A stretch of DNA of 64,000 nucleotides from Chloroflexi bacterium 44-23 (GCA_001899005.1 MKUW01000015.1:248001-312000), one strand, 5' to 3'. Shown: positions 45,672-55,867, numbered from the stretch's first letter. Translations and numbers: made by a program. Notes: generated from the sequence alone by a model not told the origin.

Positions 45672-47276
45672 CTATTTCCAATCCATTTTGGAGACCAACC
45701 CGTCTCCGGTTATTTGTTCTGAAAGTGTGTCACTAACATCCACGAGCCAGATATTTCCTTTATAAATAATTCCAACCCGGCATGAAATTTGTAATTCACA
45801 GGGAGACCAGCTAATATTCTGTGGTTTTAATCCATTTGTATCTTTCGTAGGGAACAAAACCCGCACATTGGAGCCATCACGATCCATAACCATTGCCCGA
45901 TAATTACTTGTTTCACTGTTTTCAGGGAAAATTGCCTGTAAAAAAATGATATCATAACGATAGTCTTCTTTTAGAGGTGATAGGCTGGGGTACGCAAACA
46001 TGCCGACATTCTTGACACTGTTCAAAGTCATTTGCGTTTTAATCATTGTGGTTTTCAAGTCGAAGAATGGTGAAGATTCCGAATTGGAAAAGGAGGAATC
46101 GCTAATGTGGTCAATCCAATAAAGGAAATTACTGTCGGGAGACCAGGCGATTGGTGAAACCCAAGCCCATTCACTTTGGGTTTGAAACGGTAGAATGTTT
46201 TGCAAAACAACCAATTCTTTTCTTTCAAAATCTACCAGACCTACTGAATCGGGTCGTGAAAAAGCCAGATTCTTACCATCGGGACTGTACAGGAAATCTG
46301 TTCCCCACCAGCCATAAATTCCGCCTGAATTGCTTTCAATTAACTCTTCTTCTTTCAACATGCGGCCGTTGGCTCCGAGAGTCAATCTTATAAGGTTGTT
46401 ATTTGCTTGCCAACCAGGAGCAACCTGACGTTTTTCGACGGTTGATGCAAGAACTGCCAGTGCGTATCCCGGCATCCATTCAGCAAAATGAATGACGTTA
46501 TTCGTTTTTAAATAAACAGGTTTCGCACCCTCCGTGGATAAATTGAGAACCCAAAGTTCATTTATAATTTCAGGATCTGTGCTTGAACGTGTAAAAAGAA
46601 GCCATTTGCCATCATTGGAAAGAGAAAAAATGCGACCATCCAAATCCCCACTTGTAATGAGTGGAATGCGGTTGGCTGTATCTGATTCCATCATCCAGGC
46701 ATTGCCGGCAGTGATGTAGACCAGCTTTCCCGAGATTTCAACAGGTTGGAACGGCGATTGAACACCGACCATAATTATTTCAGAGCGCGGTAAAATCGAA
46801 TCAACCTGTTTGACGATTGTTCTGGAAACGAGTTTACCATTTTCAAATATACTGCGATAGGTTATTTCACGACGACCATTTATGCCAGTTTGGACCAACA
46901 CGTTTTGCTTTTCTGGCAACGACTCATTACGAACAGTCTGTTGTTCATATGGAATCACAATTTCCTCGGTATCAAATTTTTCTTCTACCCTGGTAATTGT
47001 TATGGTTGCCGGACCCGTCAAAACGGTGAATAAAGGTGGAGTAATCTGGTCATAAGTCGAAAGGGTAATGTTTTGTTCGGCCAAAATTGATTGGACAGTA
47101 GTACCTACTTCCGCTTGGGTTGTTGTGATCTCACCCGATTGATTAATGACGACCTTAATTACTGGTATTGAAGCTTGTGGGGTGCAAGCCGAAATCAACA
47201 CAATCAATAAGAACAGAAAAATGATCAGTTTTGTTGCACTTCTAGATTTTATTGTTAAAAAATTCGCAATCTGCAT
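45672..47276 (-). CDS. Lipoprotein with DUF348, G5 and propeller-like domains
   Basis: A 534-residue surface lipoprotein. Signal peptide with lipobox LISAC (Cys about 31). Residues about 38-95 resemble DUF348, the ubiquitin-like domain of resuscitation-promoting factors ([30 protein letters not shown]); about 96-170 is a G5-like domain ([30 protein letters not shown]). The remainder is a WD40/TolB-type beta-propeller with [24 protein letters not shown] and [10 protein letters not shown]. No lytic catalytic domain is present. Probably cell-wall binding. Divergent from scpB. Confidence 0.8.
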   Translation of the reverse strand: MQIANFLTIKSRSATKLIIFLFLLIVLISACTPQASIPVIKVVINQSGEITTTQAEVGTTVQSILAEQNITLSTYDQITPPLFTVLTGPATITITRVEEKFDTEEIVIPYEQQTVRNESLPEKQNVLVQTGINGRREITYRSIFENGKLVSRTIVKQVDSILPRSEIIMVGVQSPFQPVEISGKLVYITAGNAWMMESDTANRIPLITSGDLDGRIFSLSNDGKWLLFTRSSTDPEIINELWVLNLSTEGAKPVYLKTNNVIHFAEWMPGYALAVLASTVEKRQVAPGWQANNNLIRLTLGANGRMLKEEELIESNSGGIYGWWGTDFLYSPDGKNLAFSRPDSVGLVDFERKELVVLQNILPFQTQSEWAWVSPIAWSPDSNFLYWIDHISDSSFSNSESSPFFDLKTTMIKTQMTLNSVKNVGMFAYPSLSPLKEDYRYDIIFLQAIFPENSETSNYRAMVMDRDGSNVRVLFPTKDTNGLKPQNISWSPCELQISCRVGIIYKGNIWLVDVSDTLSEQITGDGLVSKMDWK

Positions 47277-47333
47277 AGAAAATTCATTATCAGGTATAAT
47301 TTTTCGGGATAATTACAACTTGGCAATTATAGC

Positions 47334-47897
47334 ATGACTGAAAATTCGAGCACATATACAAACCATAATTTAGTAACTTCTATCGAAGCAATTCTTTTTG
47401 CTTCCGGAATTCCAGTTTCGAGCACACAACTGGCGGATGCATTAAAATGTGACATACATGAGATCGAAAATGCATTATTATCATTGGAACATGATTTGTC
47501 TCAAGGGCGTGGAATTCATTTGCAAAGATTTGGGGGAAAAGTGCAATTGACTACAGCTCCAGAATTCTCTTCTGAAATTGAGACTTTCCTTGGTTTAGAA
47601 GCTACCTCGCGGTTATCGCGGGCAGCCTTGGAAACTCTTTCAATTATTGCTTATCGCAATCCAATCACTAGGCCAGGTATCGATTCAATTCGAGGTGTCA
47701 ATAGCGATGGTGTGTTAAAAAGCTTGTTGTTAAAAGGGCTGATTGAAGAAGTAGGTCGTACTGAAGGCCCAGGGCGGCCTATTTTATATGCTGTAACTTC
47801 CCTTTTTCTTCAGCATTTCGGTTTGAGTTCTTTGGATGATTTACCAGAGTTAGAAATAGAAGAGCCGATAAAAAATAACGGATTATTAAAGGATTGA
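47334..47897 (+). CDS. scpB: Segregation and condensation protein B
   Basis: A 187-residue winged-helix kleisin-associated protein that works with SMC and ScpA in chromosome segregation. IEAILFASGIPVSSTQLADAL opens the first winged helix; SRAALETLSIIAYRNPITRPGIDSIRGVNSDGVL (about 92-125) and GRPILYAVT are hallmarks of the second. ScpA, usually next to it, is not in the window; rluB follows three bases downstream as in many genomes. A TATAAT at 47295-47300 is a candidate -10. Confidence 0.93.
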   Translation: MTENSSTYTNHNLVTSIEAILFASGIPVSSTQLADALKCDIHEIENALLSLEHDLSQGRGIHLQRFGGKVQLTTAPEFSSEIETFLGLEATSRLSRAALETLSIIAYRNPITRPGIDSIRGVNSDGVLKSLLLKGLIEEVGRTEGPGRPILYAVTSLFLQHFGLSSLDDLPELEIEEPIKNNGLLKD

Positions 47898-47900
47898 TAA

Positions 47901-48722
47901 ATGGCTGAAGAAAGATTACAGAAAATATTAGCTCGTGTCGGATATGGGTCGCGGCGGGCGAATGAAGAGTTGATAATTGCGGGCCGTGTCAAGGTCAATA
48001 ATGTGGTTGCCACGCTTGGCAGTAAGGCTGATATTAATGTTGATGATATCGAAGTTGATGGTCATGTAATTCCAAAACCTGAAAAGCTAGTTTATATTGC
48101 TCTTAATAAACCGCGCAATGTGCTTTCTGATCAAGCAGTTGGTGATCCACGCAGAAATGTACGTGATTTAATTGATCTGCCAGGTCACTTATTTAATGTG
48201 GGCCGCTTGGATTTGGAAAGTGAAGGTCTGATGCTATTGACCAACGATGGAGACCTTACCAATAAGTTAACGCACCCTCGCTATGGTCATGATAAAGAAT
48301 ATTTGGTTCTGGTTGCCAGCCGACCGGACGATGAACAACTTGAAATTTGGCGCAGAGGTGTGGTTTTAGAAGATGGTTTTCGAACTGCTCCTGCAAAAGT
48401 TAGTTTTTTGCGTGTTCATGGCAAAGGTGCCTGGTTAAATATCGTAATGAAAGAGGGCCACAAACGCCAAATTCGAGAGATCGGCCGAGCAATAGGGTTG
48501 CCAATTGTCAAGCTAATTCGAGTTCGAATTGCAACAGTTTTATTGGGAAATTTGAAAACCGGAGAGTGGCGCTATTTGAGTACGGAGGAAATTAAGCAAT
48601 TGAAGGAATACTCAGTAGCAAAGAAATCTTCCACTAAAACAAGAACAGACAAGCCGAGACGTTACCAACCAAAACCAAGAACAAATGATGGTGATCAGAA
48701 GCTGAAACGAAAGAATAAATAA
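47901..48722 (+). CDS. 23S rRNA pseudouridine synthase RluB-like
   Basis: A 273-residue RsuA-family enzyme. An S4 RNA-binding domain (3-48, RLQKILARVGYGSRR) precedes the catalytic domain with Asp104 in GRLDLESEGLMLLTNDGD, and KEGHKRQIREIGRAIG. It isomerises uridine in ribosomal RNA, most likely position 2605 of 23S if RluB. The 40-residue C-terminal tail is basic and low-complexity. Starts three bases after scpB; co-transcribed. Confidence 0.92.
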   Translation: MAEERLQKILARVGYGSRRANEELIIAGRVKVNNVVATLGSKADINVDDIEVDGHVIPKPEKLVYIALNKPRNVLSDQAVGDPRRNVRDLIDLPGHLFNVGRLDLESEGLMLLTNDGDLTNKLTHPRYGHDKEYLVLVASRPDDEQLEIWRRGVVLEDGFRTAPAKVSFLRVHGKGAWLNIVMKEGHKRQIREIGRAIGLPIVKLIRVRIATVLLGNLKTGEWRYLSTEEIKQLKEYSVAKKSSTKTRTDKPRRYQPKPRTNDGDQKLKRKNK

Positions 48723-48728
48723 ATTATC

Positions 48729-49448
48729 TTATTTTCCTTTTGGCTTAATTTCAGACATTAATGCCTGAACAATCTCGAGTGAAATTTGGTCCTGGGCCTT
48801 CGCACCTTTTCGGATCTTTTCTTTCAGTTTGTCTAATGGAAGAATGAAGATTTCTTCATTTTCGACCTTGCCCTCAATGGTTGCATTTTTATTAAGCAAT
48901 ACCAATGCCCCTTGAAGTGAAAATTCTTCTGAAATTCCTTTCGATTTTAAGAATTTCACAAGATCTTTTTTTTGATTTGCAATTTCTCTATCCGGGCGTG
49001 TAAATGGTTCACGAGAGAGAAAACGATTCATAAAAGAACCGCCTTTGCGAATCCAGGTCTTTTTATTTTCATCGTATATTATTTTTCCATCAGCATATGT
49101 AGGTATCAACGACCAAAGTCCGGTTTGACCAACCAGAAGATGTGGTACAGAAAACTCGTAATGATAAAGTGTAAATTTGTCATCCAGACCTTTTAAGGAT
49201 TTATCGAGCATTTCATCAGGTCGTGGTGAGCGCCCATACCGTGTAGTCAATTGATTACTGACTGAAGATGCAATTACACCCAAAATCATTGCTCCAAAAT
49301 ACAAAGAGACGAGGTTTTGGTTATTAAAGATAGCCGGGGTAAATATGGCATAAACGCCTAAAGCTAAAAAACCAATGCTAACCCAACGTAATATGGAGCC
49401 AATTTTGCCATAGCGGCTGACCATTTTTTGATCAATAACAATTTTCAT
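48729..49448 (-). CDS. Membrane-anchored protein of unknown function
   Basis: A 239-residue protein with two transmembrane segments (about 18-40 and 46-68). The soluble part has TTRYGRSPRPDEMLDKSLKGLDDKF, then HYEFSVPHLLVGQTGLWSLIP and a Trp-bearing strand; this is faintly like a NERD (nuclease-related) fold, but I cannot see its catalytic residues. The C-terminus has alternating Lys and Glu. The gene overlaps plsX by four bases, so it is coupled to phospholipid synthesis genes. It converges with the rluB gene. Confidence 0.6.
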   Translation of the reverse strand: MKIVIDQKMVSRYGKIGSILRWVSIGFLALGVYAIFTPAIFNNQNLVSLYFGAMILGVIASSVSNQLTTRYGRSPRPDEMLDKSLKGLDDKFTLYHYEFSVPHLLVGQTGLWSLIPTYADGKIIYDENKKTWIRKGGSFMNRFLSREPFTRPDREIANQKKDLVKFLKSKGISEEFSLQGALVLLNKNATIEGKVENEEIFILPLDKLKEKIRKGAKAQDQISLEIVQALMSEIKPKGK

Positions 49449-50455
49449 TTTTGATTGCTCATTTCAATTTGAATTTCGATAGCTTCTTGAATGGCTGTAA
49501 TTAAATTCACTTGTATATCACGGTTGGCAGCCTTGATCCCGTTATAAATTGCGACGGGATTAGACTTTCCATGGCCAATGAAAACGATTCCATTGACTCC
49601 CAGTAATCGGGCTGCTCCAACTTGCGACGGATCGAGCATTTTCTTGATTCTCTTGAAAGCCGGCCGGACAAGCATACCACCAAACTTTGTCATTAATCCG
49701 GCCTGGATATCTTCTTTAATTATGTCAGTCATCATTTTGCCAACTGCTTCGCTAGTTTTAAGTAGGATGTTGCCCGTAAAACCGTCAGTAACCACCACGT
49801 CCGCTGCACCTGCAAAAAGTTCCTTTGGTTCCACATTTCCAATAAAATTAATTGGCGCAGATTTCATCAATGGTTTTGAATCCTTTATTAATTGATTTCC
49901 TTTCATGTCTTCTTCACCGTTAGCCAGCATTGCTACTCGTGGTGAAGATATTCCAAGAGCTTTTTCTGCAAATATGGAACCAATAATCCCAAATTGTACG
50001 AAAAAATCCGGACGGCAATCGGCATTTGCTCCAATATCAAGCACAACACAATTGCCCTTTCTGGAAGGAAACAGTACCGCTAATGCTGGTCGTTGAACCC
50101 CTTTCATTCTCTTTAAAATAGAAATTGCATTGAAAAGAGCGCCACCTGTGTTACCGGCTGTAACAAAAGCCTGGCCTTTGCCCTCTTTTAATAAATTCAA
50201 ACCTACTGCCATCGAATTATTTGGTTTAGAACGTGTAGCTTCAACCGGTTTATCAGTCATTTCAAGAATGTCATTTGCATTTTCGATTGTGACAGGTAGG
50301 TTTTCAGTATTACGTTCGGTTAACAAAGGATTTAAGATGTCTTTTTTGCCTACCAGAATAATCTTAATTTCCAACTCTTTGGCAGCCAGTAAAGCCCCTT
50401 CGATTTCCGGTAACGGGTAGTTGTCACTGCCCATTGCATCAAGAATGATTGTCAT
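49445..50455 (-). CDS. plsX: Phosphate acyltransferase PlsX
   Basis: A 336-residue enzyme making acyl-phosphate from acyl-ACP for glycerolipid synthesis (partner PlsY). IILDAMGSDNYPLPEIEGAL is the N-terminal signature, then SMAVGLNLLKEGKGQAFVTAGNTGG with the substrate loop, LDIGANADCRPD, and VVTDGFTGNILLKT. Typical length. With FakA/FakB it would link exogenous and endogenous fatty acids. Downstream gene overlaps its stop by four bases. Confidence 0.95.
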   Translation of the reverse strand: MTIILDAMGSDNYPLPEIEGALLAAKELEIKIILVGKKDILNPLLTERNTENLPVTIENANDILEMTDKPVEATRSKPNNSMAVGLNLLKEGKGQAFVTAGNTGGALFNAISILKRMKGVQRPALAVLFPSRKGNCVVLDIGANADCRPDFFVQFGIIGSIFAEKALGISSPRVAMLANGEEDMKGNQLIKDSKPLMKSAPINFIGNVEPKELFAGAADVVVTDGFTGNILLKTSEAVGKMMTDIIKEDIQAGLMTKFGGMLVRPAFKRIKKMLDPSQVGAARLLGVNGIVFIGHGKSNPVAIYNGIKAANRDIQVNLITAIQEAIEIQIEMSNQK

Positions 50456-50587
50456 GATTAACTCCGATTTTTAAAAAATTGCAGTAGTGACCGATGAATT
50501 AATTTTAAGCGATAAGAAGATAATTGAAACCAATGGATCTTTTTAATTTATACGTGAAATTTTTGACTTAGATGCAAGTCTGATTTC

Positions 50588-50615
50588 TTGACAGGAATTT
50601 ATTAGAGATTATAAT
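50588..50615 (+). promoter_or_regulatory. Consensus promoter of tRNA-Leu
   Basis: Perfect TTGACA at 50588-50593 and perfect TATAAT at 50610-50615 with a 16-base spacer, 13 bases before the tRNA. The best match to the sigma-70-type consensus in the window, as expected for a tRNA gene. Confidence 0.85.
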
Positions 50616-50627
50616 ATGCAAGCATTT

Positions 50628-50709
50628 GCGCTGGTGCTGGAATTGGCAGACAGGCATGGTTGAGGGCCATGTGCCGAAAGGCGTGGGGGTTCAAGTCCCC
50701 CTCAGCGCA
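50628..50709 (+). tRNA. tRNA-Leu (anticodon GAG)
   Basis: The 82-base cloverleaf closes well: acceptor stem GCGCTGG with TCAGCGC, D-stem CTG/CAG with loop GAATTGG, anticodon stem CATGG/CCATG around a TTGAGGG loop (anticodon GAG, decoding CUC/CUU), a long class II variable arm GCC-GAAA-GGC, and T-stem GGGGG/CCCCC with loop TTCAAGT. A73 is the discriminator, as in other tRNA-Leu. The 3' CCA is not encoded. Confidence 0.95.
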
Positions 50710-50733
50710 CTAGATAATAATTACATCCGAAAA

Positions 50734-51705
50734 TTAACTTTTCCTCTCTGTAACGTACAAGGCCATGCTTTCCAAACCTTCTGTATAAATGGTATTAGGG
50801 AAAATGCTAAGTGCCTCAATACTTTTTTGAACATGGCTATTGGCAATTTCCAATGACTGTTTAATAGTATCACTGATACGAATTTCCTCAATTAATGGGT
50901 CAATGAAGCTTGAAGAGGGATTGCATTTGTACTTAAAGAAGTCTTTGACCCAGGTATTGTCTGGGTTTTGTTCAAAGTATAAAAGGGAAGGTAGCGTAAT
51001 CAGCCCTTGACGCAGGTCACCGCCAACAGGTTTGCCTAGTTGATCCTGTTCAGCTGTGAAATCAAAAATGTCATCAACAATTTGAAAAGCAAGTCCTAAT
51101 TGATAACCATATTTCTGTAACGCCTCTTGTGCTTTAATGTCTGAATTCGCAATCATCGCGGCTGCCAGTGATGAAGTCTCGAATAATGAGGCTGTTTTTG
51201 CATAAATTCGACGATAGTATTGGTCCAAATCAGGATTGCAACGGTCTGTAAAGAGCTGTTCAATTTCACCATTTACGATTGTACTGAGCGTGTTAGCGAA
51301 CAGCTTCATCACGGGGATGGAACAGACTTCCGCTGCCAGGTTGGCTGCTTTGGCAAATAGAAAATCTCCTGTCAAAACTGTAGCTGCTGGAGACCATTTC
51401 GCATTTAGTGTGGCAATTCCACGTCTTAATAAAGATCCGTCAATGAGATCGTCGTGTACCAGCGTAGCGGTATGCAATAGCTCGATTGCTGCAGACAGAG
51501 TTATTAGTGATTGAGTATCTCCATGCAACATTTTTCCTGCCAGCAGCGTGATATTTGGTCTAATCCGTTTACCGCCAGAATTAATCAAATGATCCAAGGC
51601 AGCTTGAAGATCCGGGTGATAATCGTAAGCCTGATCACGCATCCGGTCTTCTACTATGGTAATTTCTTCCTCAACTATGCTCTGAAAGGATAACTTATTT
51701 TCCAA
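50734..51705 (-). CDS. Polyprenyl diphosphate synthase (trans-isoprenyl type)
   Basis: A 323-residue all-helical prenyltransferase. First Asp-rich motif DDLID at 85-89 in LLHTATLVHDDLIDGS, GGKRIRP at 44-50 and second motif FQIVDDIFDF near 217-226. It chains isoprenyl diphosphates, probably for a menaquinone side chain or lipid carrier; product length cannot be read. The start is a TTG at 51705 with GGGAG seven bases upstream, and it abuts the tatD stop (TGATTG). Confidence 0.93.
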   Translation of the reverse strand: MENKLSFQSIVEEEITIVEDRMRDQAYDYHPDLQAALDHLINSGGKRIRPNITLLAGKMLHGDTQSLITLSAAIELLHTATLVHDDLIDGSLLRRGIATLNAKWSPAATVLTGDFLFAKAANLAAEVCSIPVMKLFANTLSTIVNGEIEQLFTDRCNPDLDQYYRRIYAKTASLFETSSLAAAMIANSDIKAQEALQKYGYQLGLAFQIVDDIFDFTAEQDQLGKPVGGDLRQGLITLPSLLYFEQNPDNTWVKDFFKYKCNPSSSFIDPLIEEIRISDTIKQSLEIANSHVQKSIEALSIFPNTIYTEGLESMALYVTERKS

Positions 51706-52500
51706 TCAAGTCTCCCATGCAAACAATCTGTTCGCGTTTTTTGTGGTTGCCATTGCTACCAATTTTATCTGGTTATTGCGAATTTGGGCAATTTTTTCCG
51801 CAATGAGATTAATGTATTTGGGGTGATTCCGTTTTCCACGATAAGGATGTGGTGTTAGATAAGGGGCATCAGTTTCCAATACCATTTGATCAATGCTTAA
51901 TCGACAGGCTAGCTCGTGCTTTTCAACAGCATTTTTGTAGGTAACCGGACCACCAATCCCAACCAGCATATTGAAGTTTGCAATCTCGAATGCCTGTTCC
52001 CAATTGCCTTCAAATGCATGAAAAACGCCAAACGACTGTTCTCGAGACCTGCCAGGATTGGTCGTGACCCATTGTTTAATAATGGGCAGTAAATCGTATA
52101 ATGAGTCGCGACTGTGGAGAATAACAGGAAGATTTTTTTCTGCTGCTATGCCAAGTTGTTGATCGAGGATTTCCTTTTGAACATCTATCGGGCAGTCCTT
52201 CCAGTAATAATCCAACCCAATTTCACCAATGGCAACGACTTTTGGGTGGGCTGTCATTTCATACAAAGCATTTCTGGAGTTTGAATCCCATCGCGCCCCC
52301 TCATTTGGGTGAATGCCAACGGCAGCATAGACTTGATCATATTTTTCAGCAAGCTGGATGGCTGACCTGCTTGTCTCAATATCGGTTCCAGGGATAAGAA
52401 TCTTAGCGATGTTCTCATTTAAAGCTTCTTGAATGACAAGATTAACATCATCTGAAAACTGTTCAGCATTCAGATGGCAATGTGTGTCAATTAATTCCAT
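51706..52500 (-). CDS. tatD: TatD family metal-dependent hydrolase
   Basis: A 264-residue TIM-barrel deoxyribonuclease. Metal ligands: DTHCHL (His7, His9), GEIGLDYYW, VILHSRDS and the late LETDAPYLTPHPYRGKRN. Family members have 3'-5' DNase activity; ydcF/ycfH-type role in DNA repair is suspected. Its start overlaps the preceding phosphohexomutase stop by one base and its stop abuts the prenyl synthase start. Confidence 0.92.
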   Translation of the reverse strand: MELIDTHCHLNAEQFSDDVNLVIQEALNENIAKILIPGTDIETSRSAIQLAEKYDQVYAAVGIHPNEGARWDSNSRNALYEMTAHPKVVAIGEIGLDYYWKDCPIDVQKEILDQQLGIAAEKNLPVILHSRDSLYDLLPIIKQWVTTNPGRSREQSFGVFHAFEGNWEQAFEIANFNMLVGIGGPVTYKNAVEKHELACRLSIDQMVLETDAPYLTPHPYRGKRNHPKYINLIAEKIAQIRNNQIKLVAMATTKNANRLFAWET

Positions 52501-53921
52501 TATCCAATACCAGCTATTTTTAATCCATCAGTCAATATCGCCTGGACACAGTCTTTCCGCGTTGTCTCGCAGTAAACGCGTAGAATCGGTTCGGTCCCGG
52601 ATAAGCGGATTAACAACCAGCCTCCATCTTCCAAGTTAAATTTGAAACCATCGGTCGTATCCAGACTTGTCACTTTTAATCCGCCAATGGAAGAGGGGTT
52701 AACAGCTAAAATTTGTTGTTTCTTCTGTTCTGCGTCTCCTGTGAAACGCGAGTCAATCCTGTCATAATAGTGAGGGCCAACTTTCTCGAACAAGAGATTA
52801 AGTAATTGTGAGGGGGTTTTTCCAGTTTTGACCATAAAATCCAGAAAAAATAAGCCAGCTAAAATTCCATCGCGTTCCGGCACATTGCCTCGGAAAGCGT
52901 ATCCGCCGGACTCCTCCCCGCCGATCATTGCATCAGTTTCAATCATTTTGGGCGCAACATATTTAAATCCAACTGCAGTTTCATAAACGGGGACATCATA
53001 GATTTTTCCCAATTTATTAAGCATGCTGGTAGTCGAAAGTGTTTTGACGATTGCCCCGCGTTCTTTACGAATTTCAAGTAGGTAATAGGCTAACAACGCA
53101 TAAACTTGTAATTGGTTGATAAAGATACCGTTTTCATCGCCTATGCCAACCCGGTCTGCGTCACCATCAGTGATAATCAAAACATCACCTTTTTGCGCAA
53201 CAACTTGTTGAAGGCCGACATCGATATTGGGCGGAATTGGTTCCGGTCTACGCATTTCAGGAAAGATTGGGTTGCGCTCAGAATGAATCTCGTGGATTTC
53301 AATGGTGCCACTCGAAAGGATTTCACTGAACCAGCCGGCTCCATTTCCCCACATCGGGTCATACACCACTTTTAAATTAGAATTCTTCAAACCTTCAATA
53401 TCGACCAAAGAAGAAAGATGTTGAATGTACTCTTTTTTAGGATCAACCAGAATTATTTTGCCTTGATCGACTCCATCCTGGTAAGGCAGGGATGAAACTC
53501 CATGGATGTCATCTGGAATCATTGCTTCAATCTGCTCAAGCCCATCCGGTGCGATGGCACCGCCGTGTTGATCACGTACTTTAAAACCATTATCTTGCGG
53601 TGGATTGTGAGATGCTGTGATATTTACTGCACCGATTGCTTTTTTTAAAGGTACCAAAAAGGAAATTACGGGGGTTGGAGTGGCTTTATTGGTAAGGTAC
53701 ACATAAAAATTATTACCAGTTAAAACCTCCGCTACAGCTCTTGCAAACCTTTCGGATTGAAAACGACGATCATACCCTACAATAATCCATTGGCCCTGGT
53801 GGCCTTTCTGAGAAAAATAGCTTGCCAATCCCTGGCTGCATCGTTTAACATTATCAAATGTATAATCCGCAGCAATTTCAGCACGCCAACCATCTGTGCC
53901 AAATTTGATTTTTTTTGACAT
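52500..53921 (-). CDS. Phosphoglucomutase/phosphomannomutase family protein
   Basis: A 473-residue alpha-D-phosphohexomutase. Phosphoserine loop [12 protein letters not shown] with Ser104, metal loop TDGDADRVG with Asp252, 254, 256, sugar loop [10 protein letters not shown], and phosphate loop [12 protein letters not shown] near the C-terminus. Glucose or mannose phosphate specificity is not clear. ATG 53921 has AAGGAG upstream. First of the run pgm-tatD-prenyl synthase, with one-base or zero spacing. Confidence 0.92.
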   Translation of the reverse strand: MSKKIKFGTDGWRAEIAADYTFDNVKRCSQGLASYFSQKGHQGQWIIVGYDRRFQSERFARAVAEVLTGNNFYVYLTNKATPTPVISFLVPLKKAIGAVNITASHNPPQDNGFKVRDQHGGAIAPDGLEQIEAMIPDDIHGVSSLPYQDGVDQGKIILVDPKKEYIQHLSSLVDIEGLKNSNLKVVYDPMWGNGAGWFSEILSSGTIEIHEIHSERNPIFPEMRRPEPIPPNIDVGLQQVVAQKGDVLIITDGDADRVGIGDENGIFINQLQVYALLAYYLLEIRKERGAIVKTLSTTSMLNKLGKIYDVPVYETAVGFKYVAPKMIETDAMIGGEESGGYAFRGNVPERDGILAGLFFLDFMVKTGKTPSQLLNLLFEKVGPHYYDRIDSRFTGDAEQKKQQILAVNPSSIGGLKVTSLDTTDGFKFNLEDGGWLLIRLSGTEPILRVYCETTRKDCVQAILTDGLKIAGIG

Positions 53922-54059
53922 AATTCTCCTTACTTGCGATTATCTGAGCGTCAAAAGCCATTATATCAATAACCTGACATGTAGTGTGATTACAATTATT
54001 CATTGTGAGTCTTAAACCGAATTATAATGATGAGCAAATCTCACTTTAATAGAGGAAAT

Positions 54060-54335
54060 ATGAACGCAATTCCCGGCATTCTATTGATTGTACTCTTTTC
54101 CGGATTGATTGGTTTTGGTTTCCACCTTTGGAAAGGTGGAAGTTTGTTCCGGATGCTGTTCTTCTTCATATTTGCTTTAATCGGTTTTGGAATCGGGCAA
54201 TGGATTGGCTCCAGCATGAACTCATCATTTTTTGTCATTGGGTGGGTTCAAGCTGGATTTGGAATTATTTGCTCACTGATTTTTACAATTTTGGCAATCT
54301 GGTTAAGCAATATTAATCTTGAGGCAATTAAGTAA
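54060..54335 (+). CDS. Small three-helix membrane protein, unknown
   Basis: A 91-residue hydrophobic protein with three transmembrane segments (about 5-23, 29-48, 53-82) rich in Gly. ATG 54060 is chosen because AGAGGAA lies just upstream; an earlier ATG at 54027 overlaps a TATAAT at 54023-54028 that is the likely -10. No family recognised. It precedes trmI by 12 bases and is probably co-transcribed. Confidence 0.65.
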   Translation: MNAIPGILLIVLFSGLIGFGFHLWKGGSLFRMLFFFIFALIGFGIGQWIGSSMNSSFFVIGWVQAGFGIICSLIFTILAIWLSNINLEAIK

Positions 54336-54347
54336 TGGAGTTTTATA

Positions 54348-55199
54348 ATGTGGAACATTAGTGGGAAAATTGCGCAGGAAGGGGATATGGTTCAATTAGT
54401 TGGCTTACGTCATAAAAGTTTCATTGTAAATTTAAAAATTGATGCTGAACTTCATACCCACCGCGGAATTGTAAAACATAATAACCTTATCGGATTACCT
54501 TATGGCAGTAAAATTTATAGCCATAATGGCGCGCCTTTTTTTCTTGTAATTCCTTCAATTGCAGAAGTACTCTTGGATTTAAAGCGGTCAACTCAAATTT
54601 TATATCCAAAAGATATCGGCTTTTTACTAATCAACCTGGGCATCGGTCCAGGTCAGCACGTGGTTGAGGCGGGAACTGGATCGGGGGGCATGACAACCGC
54701 GCTTGCTTTTGCGGTTGGGCGCGAAGGGAAAGTAACGACATATGAGCAGAGGGTTGAATTTCAAAATCTGGCTCGCAAAAACCTTGCCAGGCTTGGATTG
54801 GATGACAGTGTAGATTTTAAACTTAGGGATATTGCAGATGGATTTGATGAAAAAAATGTTGACGCCTTTTTTTTGGATGTTCAAAATCCGTATGATTATA
54901 TTGAACAAGTAAGAGAATGCTTAAAACCAGGCGGATTCTTTGGTTGCCTGGTACCGACGACAAACCAGGTTTCCCGCCTCCTAATAGCGTTGCGAATGAA
55001 TAAATTTGCCTTTATTGATGTCGTTGAAGTATTGCTTCGTTACTATAAACCTGAACCAGAGCGTTTACGTCCAACGGATCGTATGGTTGCACATACCGGG
55101 TTTCTAGTTTTTGGAAGGCCGATGATTTCTGATTCTGAACTTGAAGAGCCACTTGAAGGCGAAATTGAGCTTTCTGAGTCAGAACAAGTCGATGAGTAG
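54348..55199 (+). CDS. trmI: tRNA (adenine-58-N1)-methyltransferase TrmI-like
   Basis: A 283-residue SAM methyltransferase of the TrmI/Gcd14 family. N-terminal beta domain (about 10-95) includes RGIVKHNNLIGLPYG; the SAM motif is VVEAGTGSGGMT at 105-116, followed by KVTTYEQRVEF and DAFFLDVQNPYDYI. Methylates A58 in the tRNA T-loop. A 30-residue acidic tail follows. Start ATG 54348 has GGAG eight bases before it. Confidence 0.92.
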   Translation: MWNISGKIAQEGDMVQLVGLRHKSFIVNLKIDAELHTHRGIVKHNNLIGLPYGSKIYSHNGAPFFLVIPSIAEVLLDLKRSTQILYPKDIGFLLINLGIGPGQHVVEAGTGSGGMTTALAFAVGREGKVTTYEQRVEFQNLARKNLARLGLDDSVDFKLRDIADGFDEKNVDAFFLDVQNPYDYIEQVRECLKPGGFFGCLVPTTNQVSRLLIALRMNKFAFIDVVEVLLRYYKPEPERLRPTDRMVAHTGFLVFGRPMISDSELEEPLEGEIELSESEQVDE

Positions 55200-55203
55200 T
55201 TGA

Positions 55204-55833
55204 ATGGGATTGAGTGATTCAGATTTGGGGTTGATAAAATGTCCGGATTTAAATATCAATGCGATTAAAGCGCGAATCGCTAAATATCATCAAGAAAATA
55301 ATCAAATAACGGAAAACAATTCAAATTACTATCAAAAAGCTGCTGTGCTTGTCTTGTTGGTTTGTATTGAGGATACCTGGAATTTATTATTTACTCGTCG
55401 ATCCGATTTGTTGAAAAATCATAAAGGACAGGTTTCTTTTCCAGGCGGGGCGATGGAAGCGGGAGACATAGATGAAGTTGCGACTGCGCTACGAGAAACG
55501 GCCGAAGAAATTGGCGTTTTGCCTCCATCTGTACATATTTTAGGTAAAATGCCCCTATTTATTACCAATTCGAATTTCCTGTTGACTCCGATAATCGCTT
55601 TGCTGGATTGGCCAATTAAGTTTTTAATTTCCGAGCATGAAGTTAGTAAAGTGTTCACGATACCAATTCCTTGGTTGATGAATCCAGTTAATTGGGAAGA
55701 AAAAATAATTCGTGATCCAAGCGGCCGGCTAGAGCCTGTAATATTTTACAAAAAATATGACAATGAATTATTGTGGGGTATTTCAGCAAAAATCACAGTT
55801 GAGTTGGTTGAACACATTTTGAAACAAAAATAG
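55204..55833 (+). CDS. NUDIX hydrolase, CoA diphosphatase type
   Basis: A 209-residue NUDIX protein. The CoA-type signature LLFTRRSDLLKNHKGQVSFP precedes the NUDIX box GGAMEAGDIDEVATALRETAEEIG (about 80-103). It probably splits CoA into adenosine 3',5'-bisphosphate and 4'-phosphopantetheine. Starts four bases after trmI. A hairpin follows the stop. Confidence 0.9.
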   Translation: MGLSDSDLGLIKCPDLNINAIKARIAKYHQENNQITENNSNYYQKAAVLVLLVCIEDTWNLLFTRRSDLLKNHKGQVSFPGGAMEAGDIDEVATALRETAEEIGVLPPSVHILGKMPLFITNSNFLLTPIIALLDWPIKFLISEHEVSKVFTIPIPWLMNPVNWEEKIIRDPSGRLEPVIFYKKYDNELLWGISAKITVELVEHILKQK

Positions 55834-55839
55834 CGGGCT

Positions 55840-55867
55840 GCAATTAGCCCGCTATTAATATATACTC
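55840..55867. terminator. Hairpin between convergent NUDIX and rplY genes
   Basis: An 11-bp stem (55840-55850 with 55857-55867) containing AGCGGGCT, six-base loop. It is followed by AATATAT and not a T-run on the plus strand, while the minus strand after it has TTTTTGTTTC, so it is a better terminator for rplY. Confidence 0.6.

Noticed and set aside
50626..50856. 76-codon frame covering tRNA-Leu
   Set aside because: It reads through a perfect cloverleaf and into the antisense of the prenyl synthase gene; the tRNA explains the sequence.
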